A program made the translations under genes and the position numbers. Shown piece by piece: positions 37,510 to 45,837 of a DNA stretch of 64,000 nucleotides. The DNA lies in assembly GCF_004217225.1 (NCBI RefSeq), contig NZ_SHKM01000001.1, positions 372,001 through 436,000 of the forward strand. Reading direction: 5' to 3'. Origin of the DNA: Azospira oryzae. GTDB taxonomy: Bacteria > Pseudomonadota > Gammaproteobacteria > Burkholderiales > Rhodocyclaceae. The notes below the pieces were generated by a model, which saw only the letters and a program-made list of their open reading frames with translations, was not told the DNA's origin and did no database searches. How positions within the stretch are numbered: the first letter of the stretch is position 1; every line of letters begins with the position of its first letter.

Positions 37510-38082
37510 CTAGGTCGTGGCCGCCACTTCGGCGTGGCGGAAACAGTCGGTGGTGTGGTCGTTCACCATGCCCGTGGCCTGCATGAAGGCGTAGCAGATA
37601 GTGGAGCCGACGAACTTGAAACCGCGCTTGGCCAGGGCCTTGCTCATGGCGTCCGATTCGGCGGTGCGGGTCGGCGCCTCGGCGATGCTGGCCCAGCGGT
37701 TCTGCCGCGGCGCGCCGCCGACGAACTGCCACAGGTAGGCGGCGGCATCGCCTTCTTCCTCGCACAGCTGCAGCCAGGCCCGGGCGTTCTGGATGAAGGC
37801 GGCCACCTTGAGCCGGTTGCGCACGATGCCCGGGTTCGCCAGCAGGCTGGCCACCTTGGCCTCGTCGTAGGCCGCCATGCGGTGGGGATCGAACTGGTCG
37901 AAGGCGAGGCGGTAGGTTTCCCGCTTTTTCAGGACGGTGATCCAGGAGAGACCGGCCTGGGCCCCTTCCAGTAGGAGGAATTCGAAGAGCCGGGCCGGGT
38001 CCCGCAGGGGCACGCCCCACTCGGTGTCGTGGTAATGCTGGTAGAGCGGGTCATCGCTGACCCAGGCGCAGCGGCAGGGCAT
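37510..38082 (-). CDS. tag: DNA-3-methyladenine glycosylase I
   Basis: A 190-residue base-excision repair enzyme that removes 3-methyladenine from alkylated DNA. The zinc site is complete: Cys5 (CRCAWV), His18 (YHDTEWG), His176 and Cys180 (HTTDCF), matching the E. coli Tag pattern. LEGAQAGLSWITVLKKRE and the YLWQFVGG segment are family motifs. ATG 38082 follows GAGGAG; the longer frame to 38253 is not supported. It is divergent from the DUF3567 gene. Confidence 0.96.
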   Translation of the reverse strand: MPCRCAWVSDDPLYQHYHDTEWGVPLRDPARLFEFLLLEGAQAGLSWITVLKKRETYRLAFDQFDPHRMAAYDEAKVASLLANPGIVRNRLKVAAFIQNARAWLQLCEEEGDAAAYLWQFVGGAPRQNRWASIAEAPTRTAESDAMSKALAKRGFKFVGSTICYAFMQATGMVNDHTTDCFRHAEVAATT

Positions 38083-38267
38083 GGTCGGCTCCTCGGAATG
38101 AGCCGGCAGTGTAACGCCCCGACCTGGGGAAAACACCGGGGCGGGGCACTTTTTCGCCCCGGGAAGGTTCATACTCTTGAAAACGGCGGGTGGCACTCCC
38201 ATGTGGGAGATGAAGACGCGGAAAGGATGAATGGCCGCCCTTCGTTTTAACACGAGAGGACCCGATC

Positions 38268-38501
38268 ATGGACACGTTCTACAGCAGCGACGAGTATTCG
38301 GTTCTGGCCTACCCGGCCCAGTACGGTTTCGAGTTGGTAGACAAGACCGGGAACCGCTCCCTGTTCATTCAGGGCGTGCGGGCGGAGCAGTTCCACCGGG
38401 CCATCCGGGAAGTGGTGGGCGAAGGGACGGACACGGAAACCGTGGACGACTTTCTCGCCGACTATTGTGCCGGTGCCGCCCAGCCCATCGTGTTCCAGTA
38501 G
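38268..38501 (+). CDS. DUF3567 family protein
   Basis: A 77-residue acidic cytoplasmic protein matching the betaproteobacterial DUF3567 family (SVLAYPAQYGFELVDK, LFIQGVRAEQFHRAIR, VDDFLADYC). No catalytic motif is visible, and its function is unknown. Followed by a strong bidirectional terminator. The start ATG follows GAGAGGA. It is monocistronic. Confidence 0.88.
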   Translation: MDTFYSSDEYSVLAYPAQYGFELVDKTGNRSLFIQGVRAEQFHRAIREVVGEGTDTETVDDFLADYCAGAAQPIVFQ

Positions 38502-38520
38502 ACCGGAACAGTCCTGAATG

Positions 38521-38556
38521 AAAAACGGCGGCCCCGCGGGTCCGCCGTTTTTTTTT
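38521..38556. terminator. Bidirectional terminator between DUF3567 and acyl-CoA synthetase genes
   Basis: AAACGGCGG and CCGCCGTTT arms with a GC-rich loop, flanked by AAAAA and eight or more T residues. It can serve both convergent genes. Confidence 0.88.
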
Positions 38557-38572
38557 GCCCTAGCCCGGAGGC

Positions 38573-40270
38573 TCAGCCCTTCAGGTCGGGGAAGTCTTCC
38601 TCGAAGAATTCCCACTCGCCCTTTTCGTTGGCATTGCGGCGCTTGGCCTCGTTGGCCCGCAGCTCGACGCGCCGGATCTTGCCGGAGATGGTCTTGGGCA
38701 GGTCGGAGAACTCCAGGCGGCGGATGCGCTTGTAGGGAGCCAGATTGGCGCGCAGGAAGGCGAAGATGTCCTTGGCCAGTTCCTTGGACGGCTTCTCGCC
38801 GTTGCGCAGGATGACGTAGGCCTTGGGCACGGCCAGGCGCACCGGATCGGGGGAGGGCACCACCGCCGCCTCGGCCACGGCCGGGTGCTCGATCAGCACG
38901 GATTCCAGTTCGAAGGGGGAGATGCGGTAGTCGGAGGCCTTGAACACGTCGTCCGCCCGGCCCACGTAGGTGATGTAGCCGTCCTCGTCCTTGGTGGCCA
39001 CGTCGCCGGTGTGATAGACGCCGTCGCGCATCACTTCGGCGGTCTTCTCGGCGTCGCCGGAGTAGCCCACCATCAGGCCCAGGGGGCGCGGGTTGAGCTT
39101 GAGGGAAATCTCGCCCTCGGCGGCCTCGTTGCCTTCGCTATCCACCAGCACCACCTGGTAGCCCGGCAGGGGGCGGCCCATGGAACCGGGCTTGAGGGGC
39201 TGGCCCGGGGTGTTGCCGATCTCGGCGGTGGTTTCGGTCTGACCGAAGCCGTCGCGGATGGTGATGTTCCAGGCGTTCTGCAGCTGTTCGATGATTTCCG
39301 GGTTGAGGGGTTCGCCGGCACCGATCAGTTCGCGGATCTTCAGGCGGCCCTTATAGGCGGCCAGGTCTTCCTGGATCATCATGCGCCACACGGTGGGGGG
39401 CGCGCACATGGTGGTGACCTGGTACTTCTCCAGCACATTGAGCATGGACTTGGCGGAGAAGCGGCTGTAGTTGTAGAGGAAGATGCAGGCGCCGGCATTC
39501 CAGGGGGCGAAGAAGCAGCTCCAGGCGTGCTTGGCCCAGCCCGGCGAGGAAATGTTGAGGTGGATGTCGCCGGGCTGCAGGCCGATCCAGTACATGGTGG
39601 ACAGGTGGCCCACCGGGTAGCTCTGGTGGGTGTGCAGCACCAGCTTGGGCTTGGAGGTGGTGCCGGAGGTGAAATACAGCAGCAGGGGGTCGGAAACCTT
39701 GGTGGCGGCATCCGGGGTGTACTCGGCGGAGGTGGTGTGGCTGTCCTTGAAGGACTTCCAGCCGGCGGGTTCGCCGCCGACGCAGATGCGGGTGTAGTCG
39801 CCGGCCAGGTCGGTGAATTTGTCGGTGTGGGCCGCACCGATGATGACGTGCTTGACCTGGCCCCGGTCCAGGCGGTCGCGCAGGTCTTCGGGGGTGAGCA
39901 GGGTGGTGGCGGGAATCAGCACGGCGCCCAGCTTGATACAGCCGAGCATGGTTTCCCACAGGGGCACTTCGTTGCCCAGCATCATCAGGATGCGGTCGCC
40001 CCGCTTGACGCCCTGGGCCTTGAGCCAGTTGGCCACCTGGTTGGAACGGGCGGACATCTGGGCGAAGGAAATCTTGTGTTCGGTGCCGTCTTCCTCGACG
40101 ATCCACAGGGCGGGCTTGTCGTTGCCCTTGGCCATGACGTCGAAGTGGTCCAGGGCCCAGTTGAACTCGGTCAGCTGGGGCCACTGGAAGCCGTTGTAGG
40201 CGGTGGTGTAGTCGGTGCGGTGGGCCAGCAGGAAGTCGCGGGCCTTGAGAAAGGCTTCAGTAGCAGACAA
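38573..40270 (-). CDS. AMP-forming acyl-CoA synthetase
   Basis: A 565-residue ANL-superfamily enzyme that activates a carboxylic acid to acyl-AMP and then acyl-CoA. The ATP-binding P-loop lies near residue 197 (LYFTSGTTSKPKLVLH), the acyl/AMP motif in DGFGQTETT near 345, and the hinge and catalytic lysine region in the C-terminal domain (YRISPFELESVLIEHPAV, LPKTISGKIRR). It resembles acetyl- and medium-chain acyl-CoA synthetases; the acid is not deducible. Start codon ATG follows GGAGAA. A LiuR-like operator overlaps its predicted promoter, suggesting control by branched-chain or fatty-acid catabolism. Confidence 0.92.
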   Translation of the reverse strand: MSATEAFLKARDFLLAHRTDYTTAYNGFQWPQLTEFNWALDHFDVMAKGNDKPALWIVEEDGTEHKISFAQMSARSNQVANWLKAQGVKRGDRILMMLGNEVPLWETMLGCIKLGAVLIPATTLLTPEDLRDRLDRGQVKHVIIGAAHTDKFTDLAGDYTRICVGGEPAGWKSFKDSHTTSAEYTPDAATKVSDPLLLYFTSGTTSKPKLVLHTHQSYPVGHLSTMYWIGLQPGDIHLNISSPGWAKHAWSCFFAPWNAGACIFLYNYSRFSAKSMLNVLEKYQVTTMCAPPTVWRMMIQEDLAAYKGRLKIRELIGAGEPLNPEIIEQLQNAWNITIRDGFGQTETTAEIGNTPGQPLKPGSMGRPLPGYQVVLVDSEGNEAAEGEISLKLNPRPLGLMVGYSGDAEKTAEVMRDGVYHTGDVATKDEDGYITYVGRADDVFKASDYRISPFELESVLIEHPAVAEAAVVPSPDPVRLAVPKAYVILRNGEKPSKELAKDIFAFLRANLAPYKRIRRLEFSDLPKTISGKIRRVELRANEAKRRNANEKGEWEFFEEDFPDLKG

Positions 40271-40440
40271 CTTGTTCTCCTCTGTTTTGTCGTTCAGTGT
40301 GAAAAGGCAACGCCGGATTGCTCCGGTACAACCCGCGACAGAACAGGGAGAACGGACCGGCCTGTGTGGTCAGGTGGTCCTGAGATCGAGAAGCGGCCGA
40401 CGACGGCCCGACTCCCCCCTGCCCGGATCGCGTAACGCGT

Positions 40441-40469
40441 TTTATATTGTTTATTGACGTTGACGTTAA
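40441..40469 (-). promoter_or_regulatory. Predicted promoter of the acyl-CoA synthetase gene
   Basis: On the minus strand TTAACG and TATAAA hexamers are 17 bases apart. The -35 hexamer lies within the ACGTTAACGT palindrome, so a bound regulator would block it. Four of six bases match the -35 consensus. Confidence 0.55.
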
Positions 40470-40474
40470 CGTAA
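40460..40474. promoter_or_regulatory. LiuR-like operator
   Basis: TTGACGTTAACGTAA with the perfect core ACGTTAACGT at 40463-40472. MerR-family LiuR regulators of branched-chain amino-acid and fatty-acid degradation bind sites of this shape. The assignment is by resemblance. A half-copy, TTGACG, precedes it at 40454. Confidence 0.6.
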
Positions 40475-40590
40475 TGAAATCGCCAGTGTCAAGGCGGGGC
40501 GGGCCCACGGGGGCGGCAGCAGAATTTCCGGGGAGTTGGGCTATAATCCGGGCCTTGCGTTCAACCCTCCAATCATTGGGAGTCCCTGGC

Positions 40591-40782
40591 ATGGCCCTGT
40601 ACGAATCCGATCACACCAAATTCATGCGCGAAATGCTGGCTAAGAACCCGGAGTGGGTGGAAGACCAGCGCAAGGGCCGGGCCATCTGGTGGGACAAGGA
40701 ACTGCCCAAGGAAGAGCAGGAAGGTTTCAAGGCTGCCAAGGTGGCCCAGAAGTCCTACCCCTACGATGTGAACAGCAAGTAA
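40591..40782 (+). CDS. DUF3460 family small protein
   Basis: A 63-residue hydrophilic protein matching the betaproteobacterial DUF3460 family (SDHTKFMREMLAKNPEWVEDQRKGRAIWWDK, then KVAQKSYPYD). Function unknown. Start ATG follows TTGGGAG. A TATAAT hexamer lies 43 bases upstream and a perfect terminator follows, so it is expressed alone as a short mRNA. Confidence 0.88.
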   Translation: MALYESDHTKFMREMLAKNPEWVEDQRKGRAIWWDKELPKEEQEGFKAAKVAQKSYPYDVNSK

Positions 40783-40805
40783 GCCGGTTACGGCAACCAT
40801 ACCAA

Positions 40806-40840
40806 GCAAAAGGGCCAGGCATGATGCCTGGCCCTTTTGC
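40806..40840. terminator. Strong bidirectional terminator after DUF3460
   Basis: Perfect 17-base arms around one central base; the outer parts are AAAA and TTTT and the inner part GGGCCAGGCAT. It can terminate both the DUF3460 transcript and the Pat-type gene ending at 40928 on the other strand. Confidence 0.88.
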
Positions 40841-40927
40841 TTTGTTGGCGAGGGCAGGGATTTCCGGGGCCGTCCCTGGTGGCGGTCCGGCCCGGACCCC
40901 GCCCCCTTTTGAGGGGCGCCGCGCGGA

Positions 40928-43618
40928 TCAGTCGGTGAGGGGCTTGATGACGCGCTTCACGGCCGGATCTTCGGGGTGGGGGTGGATGGTGAAGCCCAGG
41001 CTGGTCATCAGCTTGAACATCTTGGAGTTGAGGGCCAGCACGTCGCCCACCACGGCCCGGTAGCCCTTGGCCCGGGCGCACTCGATGATGGCGCTCATCA
41101 GCTTGCGGCCGACGCCGCGCTTCTGCCAGCCGTCGGCCACGGCCAGGGCGAATTCCACCGTCTCGCCGTCCGGGTTGGAGACGAAGCGGGAGACGCCCAC
41201 CTGGACTTCCTTGCCGTCCTCCTCGGTGACGGCGACAAAGGCCATTTCCCGGTCGTAGTCGATCTGGGTGAAACGCACCAGCATGGACTGGGTCAGCTCC
41301 CGCAGGGTGTCCATGAAACGGAAGTACTTGGATTCGTCGGACAGGTGGGCGACGAATTCCTTCTCCATTTCCGCATCTTCCGGACGGATGGGGCGGATCA
41401 CCACCACCTGGCCGTCGGGCAGGACCCAGTCCTCCACCAGGTGGGCCGGGTAGGGGTGGATGGCCATGTGGGAATAGCGGTCACCGGATGAGGGGGCGAA
41501 GTCGATGACGATGCGGGCATCGGCGGCGATGGCGCCGTTTTCATCGACGATCAGGGGGTTGAGGTCCAGCTCCTGCAGCCAGGGCAGTTCGCACACCATC
41601 TGGGAGATGCGCAGCAGCACGTCCTCCAGGGCCTCCATGTTGGCGGCGGGCATGTTGCGGTAGTCGCCCAGGATCTTGGCGGCCCGGGTGGAACGGATCA
41701 GGTCCTCCACCAGGTAGCTGTTCATGGGCGGCAGGGCCACGGCGGTGTCGTTGAAGACCTCGCACTCGGCACCGCCGACACCGAAGGTGATGACGGGGCC
41801 GAAGACCCGGTCCCGGATCACGCCCACCTTCAGTTCCCGGCCGTTGGGACGGGCCACGAAGGGCTCGATGGAAACGCCGTTGATGCGGGCGCTGGGGGCG
41901 TTGCGGCCCACGGTGTCGAGAATGTCGTGGTAGGCATTGCGCACGGCAGCGGCGGAGATGATGTTGAGACGCACGCCGCCCACTTCGGACTTGCGCGGCA
42001 GGTCGGGGGAATCCACCTTCATCACCACCGGGAAGCCGATCTGCTCGGCCAGCAGCAGGGCCTCGGTGGGAGTGCGGGCCACCATGGTCTGGGCCACCGG
42101 AATCTTGAAGGCCCGCAGCACGGACTTGGATTCCATTTCGGAGAGCACCTTGCGCCGTTCCGACAGCACCGCCTCGATCAGCATCTTGGCGCCTTCGGTG
42201 GCGGTCTTGGCCTGGCGGGAGATGGGCTCCGGCGTCTGCAGCAGCAGCTTCTGGTTGCGGTAGTAGGTGGACAGGTGGGAGAACAGGTCCACCGCCGTTT
42301 CCGGCATGCGGAAGGCGGGGATTCCGGCCTCGGTCAGCATCTTGCGCGCCGGGTAGGTCTGCTGTTCGCCCATCCAGCAGCCGACGATGGGCTTGGTACA
42401 GGTCTCGCTGGCGGTGATCACGGCCTTGGCCACTTCCTCGGGCTGGGTCATGGCCTGGGGCGTCAGCATCACCAGGATGCCGTCCACCTCCGGGTCCTGG
42501 GTGCCGGCCAGGATGGCGTCCCGGTAGCGTTCCGGGGTGGCATCGCCGACGATGTCGATGGGGTTGGCGTGGGACCAGGTGGGCGGCAACACCGCATTGA
42601 GGGAGGCGATGGTGGACTGGGACAGGTCGGCCAGGGGAATGCCCAGCTCGGCGGCCCGGTCGGCGGCCATGGCGCCGGGGCCGCCACCGTTGGTGATGAT
42701 CAGCAGCTTGTTGCCGTCGGGGCGGAACTTGGAGGCCAGGCCCTTGGCGGCGTAGAACAGCTGGCCGATGTTGCGCACCCGCACCACGCCGGCCCGCTTC
42801 AGGGCGGCGTCGAACACCGCGTCGGAGCCCAGGGCCATGCCCGAGTGCACCTGGGCGGCGACGGAACCGGATTCGTAACGGCCGGCCTTGAGCAGCAGGA
42901 TGGGCTTGATGCGGGCGGCCGAACGCATTGCGCTCATGAAGCGGCGGGCGTTGCGGATGCCTTCCACGTACATGAGGATGTAGTGGGTGCGGTTGTCGTA
43001 AACCAGATAGTCGAGAATCTCGCCGAAATCGATGTCGGCGGAGCCGCCGGTGGAAATGACGGAGGAGAAGCCCACGTCATTGACCTTGGCCCAGTCGAGA
43101 ATGGCGGTGCACAGGGCGCCGGACTGGGAGACCAGGGCCAGGTTGCCCGGGTTGGCGGAGATGTTGGCGAAGGTGGCGTTGAGGCCCTGCACCGGGCGGA
43201 TCAGGCCGAGACAATTGGGGCCCAGGATGCGCACGCCGTAGCTGCGGGCGATTTCCACCATCTTGCGTTCGAGGGCGGCACCGGAGTGGCCGGCCTCGGC
43301 GAAGCCGGCGGTGATGACCACCACGTTCTTGACGCCGCTGCGGCCGCATTGCTCGATGATGGCCGGCACGGTGCGGGCCTGGGTGGCAATCACGGCCAGG
43401 TCCACGCGGGCGCCGATCTCCTCGATGGACTTGTAGGCCTGCACGCCCTGCACGGTGTCGTGCTTGGGGTTGATCGGGTAGAGGCGGCCCTTGTAGCCGG
43501 CGGCCACGATGTTGCGGTAGATGATGTTGCCGACGGAGTTTTCCCGGTCCGAGGCACCGATGACGGCGACGGACTTGGGTTCGAACAGGCTGGTAAGGTA
43601 GTGTTCTTCTTCGTGCAT
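40928..43618 (-). CDS. Bifunctional acyl-CoA synthetase (NDP-forming)/GNAT protein, Pat type
   Basis: An 896-residue protein of the PatZ/Pka architecture. Residues about 1-460 are the CoA-binding and ligase parts of ADP-forming acyl-CoA synthetase (VAVIGASDRENSVGNII, LVSQSGALCTAILDW, VHSGMALGSD), 480-710 an ATP-grasp domain (VLSEMESKSVLRAFKIPVAQT, VVMKVDSPDLPRKSEVGGV, LDLNPLIVDENG) and 730-896 a GNAT acetyltransferase (VVIRPIRPEDAEMEKEF, GVGRKLMSAIIECARAKG). Such proteins acetylate lysines, for example of acyl-CoA synthetases, and one lies adjacent. His is kept at the position of the phospho-histidine. The start ATG follows a weak site. Confidence 0.92.
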   Translation of the reverse strand: MHEEEHYLTSLFEPKSVAVIGASDRENSVGNIIYRNIVAAGYKGRLYPINPKHDTVQGVQAYKSIEEIGARVDLAVIATQARTVPAIIEQCGRSGVKNVVVITAGFAEAGHSGAALERKMVEIARSYGVRILGPNCLGLIRPVQGLNATFANISANPGNLALVSQSGALCTAILDWAKVNDVGFSSVISTGGSADIDFGEILDYLVYDNRTHYILMYVEGIRNARRFMSAMRSAARIKPILLLKAGRYESGSVAAQVHSGMALGSDAVFDAALKRAGVVRVRNIGQLFYAAKGLASKFRPDGNKLLIITNGGGPGAMAADRAAELGIPLADLSQSTIASLNAVLPPTWSHANPIDIVGDATPERYRDAILAGTQDPEVDGILVMLTPQAMTQPEEVAKAVITASETCTKPIVGCWMGEQQTYPARKMLTEAGIPAFRMPETAVDLFSHLSTYYRNQKLLLQTPEPISRQAKTATEGAKMLIEAVLSERRKVLSEMESKSVLRAFKIPVAQTMVARTPTEALLLAEQIGFPVVMKVDSPDLPRKSEVGGVRLNIISAAAVRNAYHDILDTVGRNAPSARINGVSIEPFVARPNGRELKVGVIRDRVFGPVITFGVGGAECEVFNDTAVALPPMNSYLVEDLIRSTRAAKILGDYRNMPAANMEALEDVLLRISQMVCELPWLQELDLNPLIVDENGAIAADARIVIDFAPSSGDRYSHMAIHPYPAHLVEDWVLPDGQVVVIRPIRPEDAEMEKEFVAHLSDESKYFRFMDTLRELTQSMLVRFTQIDYDREMAFVAVTEEDGKEVQVGVSRFVSNPDGETVEFALAVADGWQKRGVGRKLMSAIIECARAKGYRAVVGDVLALNSKMFKLMTSLGFTIHPHPEDPAVKRVIKPLTD

Positions 43619-43934
43619 GACTTGTCCCCGAGCTTTGGACCAGCCCGGCTTGGCCGGTGCTGATTCGAGTTCCAGTTTGATATTGTGCGACGCAAAAATC
43701 TAGCACAAAAGTCAGAAGGTGTCTCATGGGGAAAACCGCAGCCCCCGGTTGCCGTTTGATCCAGGTCAGGAAAGTGACAATTAAACCTATAGTCTGCCTG
43801 TCGGGCCGATTCCCGGCCGCTTGCAAGGGTTGATTCGGCCGCGCCCCGTTTCACCCGTACGCCATGTTGCATTGCACCATATTTGGCCGGAGCCCTTGCT
43901 CCCGGCTTTCGTCCAGCCTTCGTCCGGAGCTCCC
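43619..43934. other. Divergent intergenic region, no gene seen
   Basis: A 316-base gap between the Pat-type gene (minus) and a small methyltransferase gene (plus). It has an A/T-rich stretch near 43675-43710 with a TGCG-A-CGCA palindrome at 43687-43695, and TATAGT at 43792-43797 on the plus strand without a clear -35. No ribosome-bound open frame was found. Confidence 0.5.
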
Positions 43935-44489
43935 ATGTCCGCCCCTGTTTCCGTCCTGCCGCCATCCTCCTGGATCACCCGCTTTGCCCACCTCCTGCCC
44001 GACGGTGGCAGCGTGCTGGACCTGGCCTGCGGCAGTGGCCGCCATGCCCGCTGGCTGGCGGCCCGGGGCCTGGCGGTGACGGCCGTGGATCGGGATGCCG
44101 AAGCCATTGCTGCCCTGACGGGGCTGCCGGGCATCGAAGCCCTGGCTGCGGACCTGGAAGGTGGTCCCTGGCCCCTGGCCGGACGCCGCTTTGACGGCAT
44201 CGTCGTCACCAACTATCTGCACCGGCCCCTGTGGCCCCTGCTGGCGGCAGCCCTGGCGCCCCGGGGGGTGCTGCTCTACGAGACCTTCATGGCGGGCAAC
44301 GAGCGTTTCGGCAAGCCGAGCCGGCCGGATTTCCTGCTGCAGCCGGGGGAGTTGCTGGAGGTCTGCCGGCAGCAGGGGCTGCAGGTGGTTGCCTACGAGG
44401 CGGGAGAGGTGGAGGCGCCGAAAGCGGCCATGGTGCAGCGCCTGTGTGCGGTGCGGGGCGATTTGCCCCGGCTTCCCGGCCGGCCCTGA
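43935..44489 (+). CDS. SAM-dependent methyltransferase (tellurite-resistance TehB-like fold)
   Basis: A 184-residue class I methyltransferase. Motif I is clear (VLDLACGSGRHARWLAARG, about residue 27), followed by the acidic end of strand 2 (VTAVDRDAEAI), motif II (FDGIVVTNYLHRPLW) and motif III (LAPRGVLLYETF). Substrate unknown. The ATG at 43935 follows GGAG. It ends 11 bases from the 3' end of hpnE, with which it is convergent; no terminator is visible in the gap. Confidence 0.88.
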   Translation: MSAPVSVLPPSSWITRFAHLLPDGGSVLDLACGSGRHARWLAARGLAVTAVDRDAEAIAALTGLPGIEALAADLEGGPWPLAGRRFDGIVVTNYLHRPLWPLLAAALAPRGVLLYETFMAGNERFGKPSRPDFLLQPGELLEVCRQQGLQVVAYEAGEVEAPKAAMVQRLCAVRGDLPRLPGRP

Positions 44490-44499
44490 GGCGGGGCGC

Positions 44500-45837
44500 T
44501 TAAGCCAGGTTGGCGGCGATCAGGCGGGCGGCCGTATGGCCGCTGCGCACGGCCCCTTCCAGGGTGGCCGGATAGTCGCCGGCGGTGTAGTCGCCGGCCA
44601 GCCACAGGCCGGGCAGGGGCGTGGCGTTGGCGGGGCGCTCCAGATCGGGCCGGCAGGCGAAGGTGGCCCGGGCCTCCCGGATGGTGCGCTGCCAGCGGGG
44701 TGGCGCCAGGGGGCGGCCGAGGGCGCTTTCCAGCTCCCGGTGCAGGGACTGGGCCAGGGCCTCGGGGGCCAGCGCTTCCCAGGGACCGTGGGCGCTGAGG
44801 ACGCAGGCCAGCAGGCCCCGGTGGCCGTCGAGAGGGCCCCGGTCGAAGACCCATTGGCCGATGGGCCCGGCCAGGCCCAGCAGGGGGAAGGGCAGGGTTA
44901 CGTCTGCGTCGTACTGCAGATACACCGTAGCGATGGGCTCGTAGGCGAAGGCGGCCAGTTGCCGGCGCAGGGCGTCCAGGGCCGGTGCCGGCGGCAGCAG
45001 GGCGGCGCCGTGCTGGGGGGCGGTGGCCAGCACCACCTGGCTGAATTCGGCGCTGCCCGTCTGTCCTTCGTTTTCCCACTCCAGTCGCCAACCCGCGCCG
45101 CTGGCCGAAATGCGGCGTACCCGGCTGGAGAGGCGCACCGGCTGGCCATTTTCAGCCAGCCAGGCCGTAGCGGGTTCAGGGACGAGGCCCCCCAGGTGGG
45201 TGGTCGGCAAAAGCATGTCCGTCGCGCCTCCCGGGCCACCCAGGCTATCGCGCAGGACGTTGGCGAAGACCTGGGCTGAGGCGGTGGCGGCCGGGGTGTT
45301 GAGGGCGGCCAGGCACAGGGGTTCCCACAGGAAACGGGTCAGCCGGGGGCCCTGGCGGTGCCGTTGCAGCAGTTCGCTGACGCTGCAGTCGGCGGGGAGT
45401 CGGTAGGCGCTGGCCTTGAGGGCTTGCATGAAGCGGGCGGCAGCGACCTTCTCGCCCAGGCCGGCGCCTTTGGCCGTGAGCAGGCCCCAGACCAGGTGCA
45501 GGGGGGCGGGCAGGCGCGGCAGGCGCAGACTGAAGTGGGGCGGCGTCAGCAGGGCCAGGGGCGCCCGGCGCAGGTGCCCGGCGCTGCCGATCTGGTCCAT
45601 CAGTTCCAGGGTGGCGCCGTAGGCGCCGATGAGCAGGTGGGGGCCGTTGTCCAGGGCCAGGCCTTCGACCTGGACCAGGCGGGCGCGACCGCCCGGCTGG
45701 CGCGCCGATTCGAAGACGCTGACGGGGATGCCCTGGCGGACCAGGGCCACGGCGCAGGCTAGGCCGGCCCAGCCGGCGCCGACAATGGCGACCCGGGGCG
45801 GCGCCCCGGCGCCGGGCGGCGTCAGCCCTTGATCCAC
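44500..45837 (-). CDS. hpnE: Hydroxysqualene dehydroxylase HpnE
   Basis: A 445-residue FAD-dependent amine-oxidase-fold enzyme that reduces hydroxysqualene to squalene, the last step of the HpnCDE route. The dinucleotide motif VAIVGAGWAGLACAVAL and FAD motif ESARQPGGRAR are at the N-terminus, and the C-terminal FAD motif is GLWLAGDYTAGDYPATLEGAVRSG. The start is a GTG at 45837 that overlaps the last 16 bases of hpnD; the open frame continues upstream but as a shadow of hpnD. It is the last gene of the operon. Confidence 0.92.
   Translation of the reverse strand: MDQGLTPPGAGAPPRVAIVGAGWAGLACAVALVRQGIPVSVFESARQPGGRARLVQVEGLALDNGPHLLIGAYGATLELMDQIGSAGHLRRAPLALLTPPHFSLRLPRLPAPLHLVWGLLTAKGAGLGEKVAAARFMQALKASAYRLPADCSVSELLQRHRQGPRLTRFLWEPLCLAALNTPAATASAQVFANVLRDSLGGPGGATDMLLPTTHLGGLVPEPATAWLAENGQPVRLSSRVRRISASGAGWRLEWENEGQTGSAEFSQVVLATAPQHGAALLPPAPALDALRRQLAAFAYEPIATVYLQYDADVTLPFPLLGLAGPIGQWVFDRGPLDGHRGLLACVLSAHGPWEALAPEALAQSLHRELESALGRPLAPPRWQRTIREARATFACRPDLERPANATPLPGLWLAGDYTAGDYPATLEGAVRSGHTAARLIAANLA

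Larger units (their letters stand above)
40271..40590. other. Divergent control region of acyl-CoA synthetase and DUF3460
   Basis: A 320-base gap between divergent genes. Contents seen: on the minus strand TTAACG (40469-40464) and TATAAA (40446-40441) spaced by 17 bases, overlapped by the ACGTTAACGT palindrome; on the plus strand TATAAT at 40542-40547 before the DUF3460 gene. The 160 bases nearest the synthetase would be a long leader with no recognisable riboswitch. Confidence 0.65.
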
